Assembly: GCA_051888795.1 (NCBI GenBank)
Contig: JBJFCD010000213.1
Coordinates: 45,797 to 109,796 of the forward strand
Source of the DNA: MD308 sp051888795
Lineage (GTDB): Bacteria > Bacillota > Clostridia > Lachnospirales > Lachnospiraceae
Direction of reading: 5' to 3'
Length of the DNA stretch: 64,000 nucleotides
In this document: positions 53,999 to 63,724 of the stretch, piece after piece
How positions within the stretch are numbered: the stretch's first letter is position 1
How the letters are laid out: each line of letters opens with the position of its first letter
Position numbers and translations under genes: made by a program
Notes under the pieces: model-generated
Databases searched by the model: none
What the model was told of the DNA's origin: nothing
The model's input: the letters and a program-made list of their open reading frames with translations, nothing else

Positions 53999-54292
53999 CT
54001 ATAATTCCTCAAATTCACAGGTATCCAGCCATTCATCGAACTTGTCAATAACCTGTTCATATTCGTCTTCATCTTCGATATAGATCAATTCATGATCATC
54101 TCCGCCGGTTGGATCTTCCTTGAATTCGTAAAACCACACATCCTCTGAAAAATCGCCATCCTTGTCCAGTTCACTGAGTGCCACATATTCTTTTCCGTTC
54201 AGTTCCAGCGTAGTAAGAATCGCACATTCGATTTCTCCCTCATCCGTAAACAATGTTACGGTATCAACTTCTAATTCCAGTTCTTTTCCCAT
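53999..54292 (-). CDS. DUF1292 family protein
   Basis: 97 residues, strongly acidic. The family (YrzB type) is of unknown function and common in Firmicutes. It shows the usual layout: TLFTDEGEIECAILTTLELNGKEYVAL, here with an interruption-free beta-rich core, then LDEDG-like and a last EYEQVIDKFDEWLDT. In Bacillus the homologue lies with yrrK and yrrL; here it stands alone, between recA and the ABC operon. It has its own terminator. Confidence 0.88.
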   Translation of the reverse strand: MGKELELEVDTVTLFTDEGEIECAILTTLELNGKEYVALSELDKDGDFSEDVWFYEFKEDPTGGDDHELIYIEDEDEYEQVIDKFDEWLDTCEFEEL

Positions 54293-54392
54293 AAAAACAG
54301 TTTCCTTTCATTAAAATGATGTTCTGTGAATAGATTTGCTAAGCTAAACCGTTTTTATCATAACATATCCGGTATGAAATTGATATGAAAAT

Positions 54393-56408
54393 CTATTCTT
54401 TGTCAGCCGATTTTTTCAATTTCTGTATGGTCTCAGAAGTAGTGTACAAAGACACTTCCTGATTTCCGTTCTCTGTTCTGATCTCTGCCCATATACTTCC
54501 TTCTGCCATATCACTGTTTATAACTGAAGATGCCAAAGGTTCTTCTATGAAGCAAAGACTGTCTTTTACAGACTCAATCACGTTCTGATCCCGTACGACA
54601 TATTCTTCATCTTCATCCGTATCTTCATTATATTCCGAAATTACAATTTTATGGATATCAAAATCTTTCATAGAAGTACTCATGTCTATCTCAAGTTCAT
54701 CCCGGATATATGCAATGGTCTTTTTAAATGTCGGATAAATATCATAATAATCTACGACACCGGAATAAATATCATTATTACTCAGATGTTCAACGGAAAG
54801 CTGTCCACAGGGAAGCATATTTTTTGCAGTATCATAATTAAGCTTCGTTAATTCTTCCAGATAAATACGGAATAATTCAGCTCTCTGCTCTTTCGTGATA
54901 TCAAGATTCCGATACTCTACCGGAAAAGATAATGAAACAGATTCCACTACAGACCAGTCGGCAGTATAGAGTGAATAAGTATCTTTTTTATACTGTTCAT
55001 CATCAAACACTTCACTCATAAGCTCACTTTGAAGTTTTTTATCAAGAACATAACAGCGATTTATCTCTTTTCCGTTTTTCATTCTGTATTTTATTGCAAA
55101 TAAATTATATCCCGCTTCTCCGTCATTATAATTCCCTGAATTTTTATCATTATTATTTACTGCCTTATCCATAGTAGCAAGCACTTTTTCGAGAGTTTCT
55201 CCTGTAACCCCGCTTCGTTCCTTGCCCCAGTAGTAATCATCCCCTGTTCCCATATAAGGTGTATTGATGACAATGGAATTTACTTCAGATTTGTCCGGAA
55301 GAAAACTATCATATCCTCCCAGATCCAGCCAGAAGAAACCAACGATCAAAAGGGATGCACACATAGAAAATATCATCTGTTTTTTGTGTGCCCAGAGGCC
55401 ACGCACATCAAGCCTGTAGATACATTCAATGATTCCATGAAAAATAGCTGTTCCGATTACAATTCCGATTATGATCCATTCTCTTCGAACGTCGATAGAA
55501 AGATTCGCTAATATAATTCCCGTGTAGATAGCCATCGGTACCACAATCAGAATCCTGATAGCAGGTTTTGTCCCCGGAAATGCCATCGACTTTCCCGCCA
55601 TCTCTGATTTTCTCTTTTCAGACAGTATGTAATCTGCTGCTAAAAGTAATAAAATCCAAATACATAAAACACCAAAAGTCTTAATATGTCTTGCCCATGT
55701 CCACGTATCAAAGTCCCACAAAAGTTTAAATCCTACACTTACCGGAGACAGATACTCAAATCCTTTTCCCCACTGGCTTTGAGTGCAATAAGTCTTAAAA
55801 AATGTCTCCGCAAGAACCGGATAAAGATTCCTCACAAACACAGGAAAATATGATGCCAGAACACCAAATCCCAAAAATGCCGTAAAAGTATTTCCTGTCA
55901 TGAGCATTGCAAATGTCATAAGAAGATATGCTGCAAGATACACGGCAAAATAACAGATTACAGACGACACTGTATTTACGAAAAACATTTTGCCAAAACA
56001 TCCCACGCAAGCCACAACGACACATCTTAACAGCATAGTCACAGTAATGGAGATGAAATAGAACAGAAAGTCATTTGTAAGAGTTACAAAAAGCATATCT
56101 CTTCTCTTTATTGGAAGCGAATGATAAAAATCGACCTCTACTTTCGAATGTAAATAACGGAATGCACTTGCCGCCAAAATCACACCTGCGCAGATTGAAA
56201 TGATTCCCAGCACCGTCTCCGGCTCTGATAAGGCTGTTATTTCTCTCAGCACAGAATTTGCATTCTCGTTAGAGTAATAAATATTCTGTACTGACATGAT
56301 AAATCCAATAATGTAGATGATAAAACATAAAAGCACAACCGCTATCATTCCGATTCTGTGTTTTGTATTCTCTCTTCTGAGACTAGAAAACGAGATTTTT
56401 GATGTCAT
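54393..56408 (-). CDS. ABC transporter permease, DUF6449-like extracellular domain
   Basis: 671 residues. About ten membrane segments run from 20 to 360 (RIGMIAVVLLCFIIYIIG first), then a C-terminal soluble domain of about 300 residues, probably outside the cell, reading LDKKLQSELMSEVFDDEQ and the like. I recall this tail as DUF6449. It partners the ATP-binding protein upstream; the two genes overlap by 26 bp, so they are coupled. The complex resembles YtrB-type exporters induced by wall or membrane stress. Substrate unknown. Confidence 0.82.
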   Translation of the reverse strand: MTSKISFSSLRRENTKHRIGMIAVVLLCFIIYIIGFIMSVQNIYYSNENANSVLREITALSEPETVLGIISICAGVILAASAFRYLHSKVEVDFYHSLPIKRRDMLFVTLTNDFLFYFISITVTMLLRCVVVACVGCFGKMFFVNTVSSVICYFAVYLAAYLLMTFAMLMTGNTFTAFLGFGVLASYFPVFVRNLYPVLAETFFKTYCTQSQWGKGFEYLSPVSVGFKLLWDFDTWTWARHIKTFGVLCIWILLLLAADYILSEKRKSEMAGKSMAFPGTKPAIRILIVVPMAIYTGIILANLSIDVRREWIIIGIVIGTAIFHGIIECIYRLDVRGLWAHKKQMIFSMCASLLIVGFFWLDLGGYDSFLPDKSEVNSIVINTPYMGTGDDYYWGKERSGVTGETLEKVLATMDKAVNNNDKNSGNYNDGEAGYNLFAIKYRMKNGKEINRCYVLDKKLQSELMSEVFDDEQYKKDTYSLYTADWSVVESVSLSFPVEYRNLDITKEQRAELFRIYLEELTKLNYDTAKNMLPCGQLSVEHLSNNDIYSGVVDYYDIYPTFKKTIAYIRDELEIDMSTSMKDFDIHKIVISEYNEDTDEDEEYVVRDQNVIESVKDSLCFIEEPLASSVINSDMAEGSIWAEIRTENGNQEVSLYTTSETIQKLKKSADKE

Positions 56409-57282
56409 ATCCGATCACCTCCGTTTCGCAGATAAATATTTCTTCCAGTGACAATGGGAGTATTTCTTCATAAACAGGATTTAATTCTTTAAGTTCTTTC
56501 ATAATTTCCCCTTCATCACCTCTGACTGTCATAGTGATCAATCTACCTCTCTGATTCAGTTTCAGAATATCAAATCTCTTGTACAAAGAAACCTTATCAT
56601 CCTCTGGAAATACGCACTGAACTTTATGAATATTATACTTGAGATCTTCAAGCTCTTTTGACAGAAGGATGCCTCCTGCGTGCAAAAGCCCTATATGGTC
56701 ACAGATATCTTCAAGTTCTCTCAGATTATGAGACGCAATAACCGGTGTCAGCCCTCTTTCATCAATCTCTTTCGCGAAAATACTTTTCACTCCCTGGCGC
56801 ATCACGGGATCCAGCCCGTCAAATGTCTCATCGCAAAACAGATATGGTACATTTGTACACAATCCTAATATAATAGAAAGCTGCTTTTTCATCCCTTTAG
56901 AGTAAGTCTGAATTTTTCTGTCCTTCTCCAGATGAAATCTCTTAAGAAAGTCTTCAAATTTTTCCTTCTGAAACTTCAGATAATATTTACTGTAAAAATT
57001 ACCCATGTCCATTGCTGTTGCATTAGGGAAGAAGAACTGATCATCTGATATATAAAAACACTTTTCCTTTGCCTGAGGATTATCCCATACATTCTGACCG
57101 TCAATCAGAATTTCTCCTCCGTCCGGCTTTAAAATTCCCGCCATCATACGCAGAAGAGTACTCTTCCCGGCACCATTTGTTCCAAGCATCCCGAAAACAT
57201 TCTGAGGCAGAATAGTAAGATTTACCTCTTTGACTGCTTCTGTCTTTTCAAACACTTTACTAACCTGTTTTATCTCTATCAT
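56383..57282 (-). CDS. ABC transporter ATP-binding protein (YtrB-like)
   Basis: 299 residues: Walker A MLGTNGAGKSTLLRMM (34-42), signature TYSKGMKKQLSIILGL, Walker B YLFCDETFDGLDP and the switch His in ASHNLRELED. The C-terminal extension is usual for this exporter subfamily. It begins with a 4-bp overlap (ATGA) with the GntR gene and ends inside the permease gene, so all three act together. Confidence 0.93.
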   Translation of the reverse strand: MIEIKQVSKVFEKTEAVKEVNLTILPQNVFGMLGTNGAGKSTLLRMMAGILKPDGGEILIDGQNVWDNPQAKEKCFYISDDQFFFPNATAMDMGNFYSKYYLKFQKEKFEDFLKRFHLEKDRKIQTYSKGMKKQLSIILGLCTNVPYLFCDETFDGLDPVMRQGVKSIFAKEIDERGLTPVIASHNLRELEDICDHIGLLHAGGILLSKELEDLKYNIHKVQCVFPEDDKVSLYKRFDILKLNQRGRLITMTVRGDEGEIMKELKELNPVYEEILPLSLEEIFICETEVIGYDIKNLVF

Positions 57283-57650
57283 ACTTCCACCTCCCCTGCC
57301 ACTTTTCCCATCGTCTCAAGCAGCTCTTCTTTTGTTATTCCTTGTTTCATACACGACTCTGCATGATCTGCAAATTCTTTCAGCATCTTTTCCTTCTTCT
57401 TTTGCACCAGGCTCTCACTTGCCTGTACAAAACTTCCGATTCCTTTCACACTGTAAACAAATCCATCTTTTTCAAGCTGTGAAAAAGCCCTCTGTATCGT
57501 ATTGGGATTAATAGACAGCTCAACTGCAAGTGAACGAACCGAAGGAAGCTTCTCATCTGCCTGCAGAACACCACTTAGGATCAATGCCTGAAACCGTTCT
57601 GCAATCTGCTCATAGATTGGACGTTTGTCACTGTAATCAATAATAATCAT
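57279..57650 (-). CDS. GntR-family regulator, YtrA subfamily
   Basis: 123 residues: a GntR winged helix (RPIYEQIAERFQALILSGVL, KLPSVRSLAVELSINPNTIQ) plus a short helical C-terminal domain of about 45 residues. The small size marks the YtrA subfamily, which represses neighbouring ABC genes. The start at 57650 has AGGAGG; the longer frame reaches the promoter. A matching inverted repeat lies in the promoter. It overlaps the ATPase gene by 4 bp. Confidence 0.92.
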   Translation of the reverse strand: MIIIDYSDKRPIYEQIAERFQALILSGVLQADEKLPSVRSLAVELSINPNTIQRAFSQLEKDGFVYSVKGIGSFVQASESLVQKKKEKMLKEFADHAESCMKQGITKEELLETMGKVAGEVEV

Positions 57651-57675
57651 AGCCCCTCCTTTCACTGTATCAACC

Positions 57676-57711
57676 AAGTGTATGAAGTGTATTAATCTTG
57701 TTGGTACACTT
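57676..57711. promoter_or_regulatory. Probable YtrA-type operator
   Basis: AAGTGTAT occurs at 57676-57683 and 57685-57692, and its complement TACACTT at 57705-57711, overlapping the -10 hexamer. This gives both a direct and an inverted pair at the transcription start, suited to a GntR dimer. The regulator's own gene follows. Confidence 0.6.
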
Positions 57712-57737
57712 ATAACATATAAGATTCTACGAATCAA
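57709..57737 (-). promoter_or_regulatory. Promoter of the GntR/ABC operon
   Basis: TTGATT (57732-57737), 17-bp spacer, TATAAG (57709-57714) on the minus strand. Confidence 0.65.
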
Positions 57738-57772
57738 TAACCTTCATAGAACCTTAATACAACATTAATAAT

Positions 57773-59062
57773 TTACAAACAAACTCTTTCCAGCACCTTT
57801 TTCATGCACCAGTCCAGATCTCTTTTTTCAACAGCTTCAAGCGTAACAATATCATAGCGCCTGATCTCATTTCCATTCAGAAGATAAATATACTGTCCTG
57901 CCTTCTCCCATTTTTTTACCGGTGCATTCATATATGTTTTTATCTTTTTTTCTATGGTTACCTTTTCATCATCTCTGAGCAATACCATAAGTTCTTCTTT
58001 CTCCTCTTCTTCCTGTTTCACTCCTACAGCAACCTGGCAGTCTAATCTGTAGCTATCCAGTGCATCAGCTCCGCCTTTCACCGGAATAACCGTATCCGGC
58101 ATTTTCTCATATACATTCCGATAACGATAATGAGAAAGAGCGAATTCCATCAATTTTTTCGTATCTTTCCATTTATAGCTTTTATTTCCTGGCCACCCAC
58201 ATGCAAGAAGGGCTACAATGAAAGTTCTCTTTTCCTGTCTGAGTGCTCCTACGTAACAATACCCCGCTTCTGCTGTAAATCCCGTTTTCCCGGACAACGC
58301 CCCATCCATCATATCAAGAAATGTATTGTGATTATTACAGGAAAAGCTGCGTTTCTTTTCCACATCGGTAAAGGAATAACTCTTTGTTCCCGTAATCTCA
58401 AGAAATTCTTCTTTTTTCGGAGATTCACAGATACAGTACCGCATGATAAGTGCAAGATCTGCAGCTGTTGTCGCATGGAGCCCTTTCTCATCTTCCCCAT
58501 CCAATCCATTCGGAGTCACAAAATGTGTATCTTCACATCCGATTTCTTCTGCCTTATCATTCATCAACTCAGCAAATCCTTCTACTGTGCCTCCGATTGC
58601 TTCCGCGATCACAACAGCACTGTCATTATGTGATTCCAGCATCAGAGAATACAGAAGATCTGAAATATAATATTTTTCATCAGTCTGTACTCCGAGATGT
58701 ACTTTCGGTTGTCCGGACGCAAGATCAGAAACAGATGCAATCTGATTTTTTTGCATTTGTTCCAATGTTATGATACACGTCATAATCTTTGTTGTACTTG
58801 CCATGGGACGAACTTCTCTTTCATTTTTTCCAAATAAAATACGCCCACTGTCAGCATCCATAAGTACTGCTGACTGGGCGTAAAGTTCTCCCGGCTCGTC
58901 CCCGGCTTCCTCTATCGTTTCCTGCAATTTGATTTCTTCCTTTTCCTTCCGGTTGTTTATAAAATATGTATTTTCAAAAATAACTACAGAAATGCACTGT
59001 ACTAAAATCAAAACTGTAAGAATCAGTCTCAACAATCTTCCTTTTCTCATTTTCCGCACCAT
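57773..59062 (-). CDS. D-alanyl-D-alanine carboxypeptidase (class A PBP5-like)
   Basis: Trims the terminal D-Ala of wall peptides outside the membrane. 429 residues. A membrane helix at 9-28 (RLLRLILTVLILVQCISVV) serves as signal or anchor. Catalytic motifs are S89-TTK92 in MASTTKIMT, S144-HN146 in ESHNDSAV and K259-TG261 in LSGKTGFTAE. The C-terminal domain lacks an amphipathic anchor helix of the usual PBP5 type. DacF and DacB are alternatives; the neighbours scpA-scpB favour DacF-like. Confidence 0.92.
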   Translation of the reverse strand: MVRKMRKGRLLRLILTVLILVQCISVVIFENTYFINNRKEKEEIKLQETIEEAGDEPGELYAQSAVLMDADSGRILFGKNEREVRPMASTTKIMTCIITLEQMQKNQIASVSDLASGQPKVHLGVQTDEKYYISDLLYSLMLESHNDSAVVIAEAIGGTVEGFAELMNDKAEEIGCEDTHFVTPNGLDGEDEKGLHATTAADLALIMRYCICESPKKEEFLEITGTKSYSFTDVEKKRSFSCNNHNTFLDMMDGALSGKTGFTAEAGYCYVGALRQEKRTFIVALLACGWPGNKSYKWKDTKKLMEFALSHYRYRNVYEKMPDTVIPVKGGADALDSYRLDCQVAVGVKQEEEEKEELMVLLRDDEKVTIEKKIKTYMNAPVKKWEKAGQYIYLLNGNEIRRYDIVTLEAVEKRDLDWCMKKVLERVCL

Positions 59063-59125
59063 CTTTTTAATATCATTGAAATATATGCGAAAACTTAAAA
59101 TCTTATGTACAGATCCACTTACACA

Positions 59126-59704
59126 TTATAGATCAAGCTTAAGCTGTACTTCTTCTTCTGCCTCTGTTTTCAGAGACTCCACCTGTTCCGGATTCATGCT
59201 TGGAAGATCTTCTACAGACTGTATCCCGAATCTTCGAAGGAACTCTTCTGTTGTTCCGAATAAAATAGGTTTTCCCGGCGCATCCAGACGTCCAACCTCA
59301 CATACAAGGTTATATTCCACAAGTTTATTCACTGCATGATCCGATTTTACCCCTCGGATCTTTTCGATTTCAAGCTTTGTTACCGGCTGTTTATATGCAA
59401 TAATTGAAAGAGTCTCTAAAAGGACATCTGTAAGAACATAACGTTTTGGCTGTTTTGCAATCCTTATCAAATATTCATACATCTCTGCCTTCGTACACAT
59501 TTGATAAGAATCCTCAAGCTCTACAATCCTTACTCCCCGATCCTCTTCTTTATATTTGTCCATCATCTGATGGATGATCTTTCTGGTCGTATTCTCATCA
59601 TGCTCAATAGCAGACGCAATTTTTCCAAGCTCGACAGAGTCTCCCATCGTAAACAGAATTGCCTCTATGATTCCTTCTATTCTCTTAATTTCCAACGTTT
59701 CCAT
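59126..59704 (-). CDS. scpB: Segregation and condensation protein B
   Basis: Kleisin-binding subunit of the SMC condensin complex. 192 residues: two winged helices with RIEGIIEAILFTMGDSVEL and LETLSIIAYKQPVTKLEIEKIRGV, then LVCEVGRLDAPGKPILFGTT, all family-typical. The start at 59704 follows the scpA stop by 19 bp; an in-frame ATG 39 bp earlier lies inside scpA and is less likely. The C-terminal acidic tail is usual. Confidence 0.95.
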   Translation of the reverse strand: METLEIKRIEGIIEAILFTMGDSVELGKIASAIEHDENTTRKIIHQMMDKYKEEDRGVRIVELEDSYQMCTKAEMYEYLIRIAKQPKRYVLTDVLLETLSIIAYKQPVTKLEIEKIRGVKSDHAVNKLVEYNLVCEVGRLDAPGKPILFGTTEEFLRRFGIQSVEDLPSMNPEQVESLKTEAEEEVQLKLDL

Positions 59705-59723
59705 ACCTTTCTCTCTTTCAAAC

Positions 59724-60470
59724 TTAGCATAACTGCGACGCAATCATAATATCATCAAACGGCTGCTTTTGTTCGATGAATATTGTTCCTTCTTTCATAA
59801 GCTGCAAAATTGCCAGAAATGTCACTACTACCTGAGTTTTGGAGCTCTGCTTTGTCAGAAGCTTCCGAAAACTGAAATTCTTGTGCTCTCTGGCATAATT
59901 TGTCACATACTCAAGCTTATCCGGTAAAGTTACTTCCTCTTTTTCAAGCTTTCCGAATTTACTCCTAACCGGATCGATCTTGTCTACCTGGCGCTTCATA
60001 ACGTCCTGAAAGATACGGTTAAGCTTCGCAAGTGTCAGATCTCCGAGAAGTTCATCCAGATCCACCGGTTCCACATAATCCAGTACTTCATCCGGAATTA
60101 TCGGTTCCCTGTACAGAGTACGTTCTCCTTCTATCTGACGGTCACGAAGCTCGTAGGACATATATTTGTACATTTTATATTCAAGCAGCTGCTCCACGAG
60201 TTCCTGTCTCGGATCTTCTTCCTCTCCTTCTTCATTGACCTCGGCTGGGAGAAGCATCTTACATTTAATATCCAAAAGCGTGGCTGCCATTACGAGAAAT
60301 TCACTCATTACATTCAAGTCTTCTTTTTCCATGGCATTAATGTAATCCATATATTGATTGGTAATCTCCACAATTGGAATATCATAAATATCTATTTTGT
60401 TTTTATCTATTAAATGTAAAAGAAGGTCAAGCGGACCTTCAAATACCTGCAATTTTACCGGAATACCCAT
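59724..60470 (-). CDS. scpA: Segregation and condensation protein A (kleisin)
   Basis: Kleisin that bridges SMC heads and binds ScpB. 248 residues: N-terminal VKLQVFEGPLDLLLHLIDKN is the SMC-binding segment, IVEITNQYMDYI follows, and the C-terminal winged helix includes VVTFLAILQLMKEG. The start at 60470 has GAGGG 5 bp upstream; another ATG 30 bp earlier has no good site. It precedes scpB, the usual pair. Confidence 0.95.
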   Translation of the reverse strand: MGIPVKLQVFEGPLDLLLHLIDKNKIDIYDIPIVEITNQYMDYINAMEKEDLNVMSEFLVMAATLLDIKCKMLLPAEVNEEGEEEDPRQELVEQLLEYKMYKYMSYELRDRQIEGERTLYREPIIPDEVLDYVEPVDLDELLGDLTLAKLNRIFQDVMKRQVDKIDPVRSKFGKLEKEEVTLPDKLEYVTNYAREHKNFSFRKLLTKQSSKTQVVVTFLAILQLMKEGTIFIEQKQPFDDIMIASQLC

Positions 60471-60548
60471 ATTTTCCCTCACATTATCTGCGGATTTCAT
60501 ACACTTCGTAATACTGTATTATACAGGATTTCTTTTGTTTTCTCAAGC

Positions 60549-60577
60549 AAAATAGTCATAGCTTTTCAACTATGACC
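60549..60577 (-). terminator. Hairpin after the metallophosphoesterase gene
   Basis: A 7-bp stem GTCATAG / CTATGAC (60555-60561 and 60570-60576) with TTTT nearby on the minus strand, 17 bp past the stop of that gene. Modest strength. Confidence 0.6.
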
Positions 60578-60593
60578 AAATCATCTGTCTTTC

Positions 60594-61475
60594 CTACGTG
60601 GTAGTTTTTTCACGCAGATTCAGTACAATCAACTCTGCCGGATTAAACAGACGAACCTTTATGGTATGAACTCCAAGTCCTTTACTTACTACAATATCCG
60701 AATCACCCTCTCTGTAATGGCCTCCGGAATACTTTGGGAACAATTTAAAGGCCGGAGAAATCACACCTGCCACGCCCGGTATCCTCACAACTCCGCCATG
60801 CAGATGCCCGGATAAAATAAGATCCGCGCCCCAATCTATATATTTCTCCATATAAGTCGGATTGTGAGCCAGCAATATCTGATACGTATCTTTCTTCGAT
60901 TTTCCGATTCGCTCTGTAATCTCCTCCATTAGCAATGGCACTTCATGAAAGTGTGCATAGCATTCTTCAGGTATCTCTAACCCTGTAATATTCACCCCGC
61001 ACTGTTCAAACAGAAAATCCCGTGAATCATTCTCAAGAAAACAAACACCTGAAGCTTCAAGCTTTTCTTTATAATCTTCATACGATTGTTCGTAATCTTC
61101 TGGATTTTCTTTTCTCCTCTGCTCGTGGTTCCCATTTGCATAATATACAGGAAAATACTTCGCAATTTCCTTTACAAATGAAAGCGCCGGTTCATAAGAA
61201 CATTGGGCTTTCTTAACAAACATATCTCCTCCGATCAGTATCAGAGCCGGTTCTATCTCCCTGATCTTCTGAATCAGAATCTCATTATGATGTCCATACT
61301 CCTGATTATGGAGATCGCTCAGGAAAACAATTTTACCGGACGATCCTATCCCTTCTAGTTTCTCAGAAAAGATTTCATAAGTAACCACTTCAAAACGATG
61401 AAGCTCCCGATAAATCTCAATAAAAAGAGCCAATAAAGCGATTGCTATGATAATTAATACAATTTTCAAAGTCAT
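60594..61475 (-). CDS. Membrane-anchored metallophosphoesterase (YkuE-like)
   Basis: 293 residues. Residues 3-21 are a membrane helix (LKIVLIIIAIALLALFI). Metal ligands: FLSDLHNQEYGHHNE, LIGGDMF, YANGNHEQR, then LLAHNPTYM and LSGHLHGGVVRIP. This matches calcineurin-like enzymes of the YkuE type, which may act on lipid A-like or other membrane lipids, but the substrate is not certain. It is flanked by scpA and the APC gene with terminators on both sides. Confidence 0.88.
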   Translation of the reverse strand: MTLKIVLIIIAIALLALFIEIYRELHRFEVVTYEIFSEKLEGIGSSGKIVFLSDLHNQEYGHHNEILIQKIREIEPALILIGGDMFVKKAQCSYEPALSFVKEIAKYFPVYYANGNHEQRRKENPEDYEQSYEDYKEKLEASGVCFLENDSRDFLFEQCGVNITGLEIPEECYAHFHEVPLLMEEITERIGKSKKDTYQILLAHNPTYMEKYIDWGADLILSGHLHGGVVRIPGVAGVISPAFKLFPKYSGGHYREGDSDIVVSKGLGVHTIKVRLFNPAELIVLNLREKTTT

Positions 61476-61535
61476 TCTCCTCGTAAATATATTTTATCCC
61501 CTTTAAAAGCACTTTGATATTATATTTGTAAAAAC

Positions 61536-61588
61536 AAAGCCTTTCCTTTTGGCGCCACAAATAGAGTGACGCCAATCAGGCAGGCTTT
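61536..61588 (-). terminator. Terminator after the APC permease gene
   Basis: A long two-part stem: AAAGCCT/AGGCTTT (61536-61542 with 61582-61588) outside and TTGGCG/CGCCAA (61549-61554 with 61570-61575) inside, then GTTTTTAC on the minus strand. It begins at the stop codon of the APC gene. Confidence 0.82.
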
Positions 61589-61589
61589 T

Positions 61590-63644
61590 CTAAACCTCTA
61601 ATCCGGTTGTCTTCTCTCCTTTTTCTTCGGCTTCTCTTCTGCAGATTTCTTCAAAATCCGCTATTGCATCCTCAGAGCCCATCATCCAGAGAATATCCCC
61701 TGCCTCAATCAATGTTGTAGCAGTCGGAAGTTCGAGAATTTTACTGTAAGGAGTTTTCAATCCTACGATCATAAGGTGATAGCGGTCCTGAATCCTTGAC
61801 TCACGAATCAGCATATCACAGAATGTATCTGTCGGCAATACACGATACTCAATACAGCTAAGTGGTGACTGTTTCTCTGTGTCGCCATATCCCATAAAAT
61901 CTTTCAGTGATGAAACAGAATATTTTTGTCCGACATCCTGATAATCACGGAATCTGTCAAGTGCTTTTGCAACACCAACTGCAAATACACGGTCTCCGCT
62001 ATATACATGAACGCTTCCACCTGGAACAAGAATAATCTCCGTCTTTCTTTCAATCTTAATAATGAATACATTCTGTCTTCGTCCCCAGTAAAGTTCCGTA
62101 AGTGTTTTGCCTGCATACTCTGCGTCTTTTGGAACTACGAAGGACATAACTTTGTAATCGCTTTCGAAACTGTCCACAAATCCCGGTAATGTGATTGTAG
62201 AATTCGATTCTGACATGCTCGCAAAGAGAAATGCAGCTCTTGTAAGTGTTGAGTACTGTTTTCTTGCCCTGTAGTCCTTCAGATACAATACACCACCGGC
62301 GAGCATCCATGCTACGAAGATAAAGATTGCTCCTCCACCCATAAAGACCGGCTGTCCGGGTATAAACAAAAGAATAAATAACCCTGTCATACAGATTGCC
62401 GCAAACCACGCCATCGGCAAGCCACCTGGAATCTTATATGGTCTCTTAAGTGCAGGCTCTTTCTTTCTGAGCACTATCAGACAAAATGCCGTGATCATCC
62501 AGCTTGCCACATATCCTGCAGCGGAGAAACTTGTAAGTGAACCAATCAAACCACTTCCTAAAAATGGTCCGATCAGAGATGCAACTAAGCTGACTTTCAA
62601 TGCATTGATCGGTGTTTTGTAAACCGGATGCTGCCTTGACAAGCTAAATGGTACAATACTTACTCTCGCCATAGCCATGAGAATCTGTGAAGATGCCATC
62701 ATAAAGCCGTTCCAGGTCGTAAGGAGACCACAAACCGCGCCAAACAGAATCAGTACGTATAAAACATTTCCGATTCCACCCGGATAGAGTGAACGGAACA
62801 TCAGTGCCGCAGCTGGATTTGAAAATTTGATAAATTCCTTCCACGGGAGCGCTCCACCTAACGTGAAAAGAAGCAATGCATAGAAAAGACAGGATAACAC
62901 AACTGTGATTACTACAGTTTTTCCTACCCCTTTCGTATCTCCGCCGGCGCTTTCAATCCCCTGAGGAATTGTCTCAAATCCTGCAAGGAAGAATGGTACA
63001 GAGGCAAGGATTGATGCCATACCACCGATAAATGAATTGTGGGTTCCTGTTCCTGTATTCTCATAAAACGGCTGCAGATTTCCAATGTCAAATTTGATTG
63101 CCGCACAGATCATTGCAAGAATTCCTGCCCCAACTAAAGCCATACAGAGTACTTTCTGTAATGTTGCAGATGATGCAACACCTTTTCTGTTAATCGAATA
63201 AAGTACAATCGATATAATCGTACCCAGAATAATATGTCCTAAATAAATATCCGCTCCGGCCAGCGTGTATAGCGGCGATCCTGCTTTCAGGATTGGGAAA
63301 ACAATACTCAGAATATCTACAACGTAAATTGCCTCCCAAGGAATAATTGTAATGAATGCTCCAAATGCAGCCCATCCGGAAATAAACGCAATTCTGTCAC
63401 CGAACGCGCGAAATGCATACGCCATACCACCACCGGATACAGGAAGCATGGTACAAAGCTCACAATAACAAAGAGCAATCGGTACCATAAGAATCATTGC
63501 CACCAAATATCCTGCCGCAGCTGGCAACGGACCACCACTGCTGTTCATCCAGCTATTGATCGAAACTGCCCAACCGACTCCTACAATCGCTCCGAAGCCG
63601 ATACAGAAAAAATCAATAGCGGATACGCCTTTCTTTTTCTCCAT
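61590..63644 (-). CDS. APC-family permease fused to TrkA-C-like domains
   Basis: 684 residues. The first 450 or so are an amino acid/polyamine/organocation permease with about twelve helices; the opening AIDFFCIGFGAIVGVGWAVS carries the GxG ligand loop, and SGGGMAYAFRAFGDRIAFISGW is typical of the APC group. The last 220 residues carry two RCK_C/TrkA-C-like domains (SFVVPKDAEYAGKTLTELY; YRVLPTDTFCDMLI, then AGDILWMMGSEDAIADFE) which in other transporters bind nucleotides such as cyclic di-AMP. The start at 63644 has AGGAGG. The substrate is unknown; K+ import of the KimA type is one possibility. Confidence 0.86.
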   Translation of the reverse strand: MEKKKGVSAIDFFCIGFGAIVGVGWAVSINSWMNSSGGPLPAAAGYLVAMILMVPIALCYCELCTMLPVSGGGMAYAFRAFGDRIAFISGWAAFGAFITIIPWEAIYVVDILSIVFPILKAGSPLYTLAGADIYLGHIILGTIISIVLYSINRKGVASSATLQKVLCMALVGAGILAMICAAIKFDIGNLQPFYENTGTGTHNSFIGGMASILASVPFFLAGFETIPQGIESAGGDTKGVGKTVVITVVLSCLFYALLLFTLGGALPWKEFIKFSNPAAALMFRSLYPGGIGNVLYVLILFGAVCGLLTTWNGFMMASSQILMAMARVSIVPFSLSRQHPVYKTPINALKVSLVASLIGPFLGSGLIGSLTSFSAAGYVASWMITAFCLIVLRKKEPALKRPYKIPGGLPMAWFAAICMTGLFILLFIPGQPVFMGGGAIFIFVAWMLAGGVLYLKDYRARKQYSTLTRAAFLFASMSESNSTITLPGFVDSFESDYKVMSFVVPKDAEYAGKTLTELYWGRRQNVFIIKIERKTEIILVPGGSVHVYSGDRVFAVGVAKALDRFRDYQDVGQKYSVSSLKDFMGYGDTEKQSPLSCIEYRVLPTDTFCDMLIRESRIQDRYHLMIVGLKTPYSKILELPTATTLIEAGDILWMMGSEDAIADFEEICRREAEEKGEKTTGLEV

Positions 63645-63724
63645 CTCCTTTTTCCTCCTATAATACAACCTCGTATCATTTTATTTATTGTGGATTGTAT
63701 CCAAATATTAAAACGATTTTTCTT

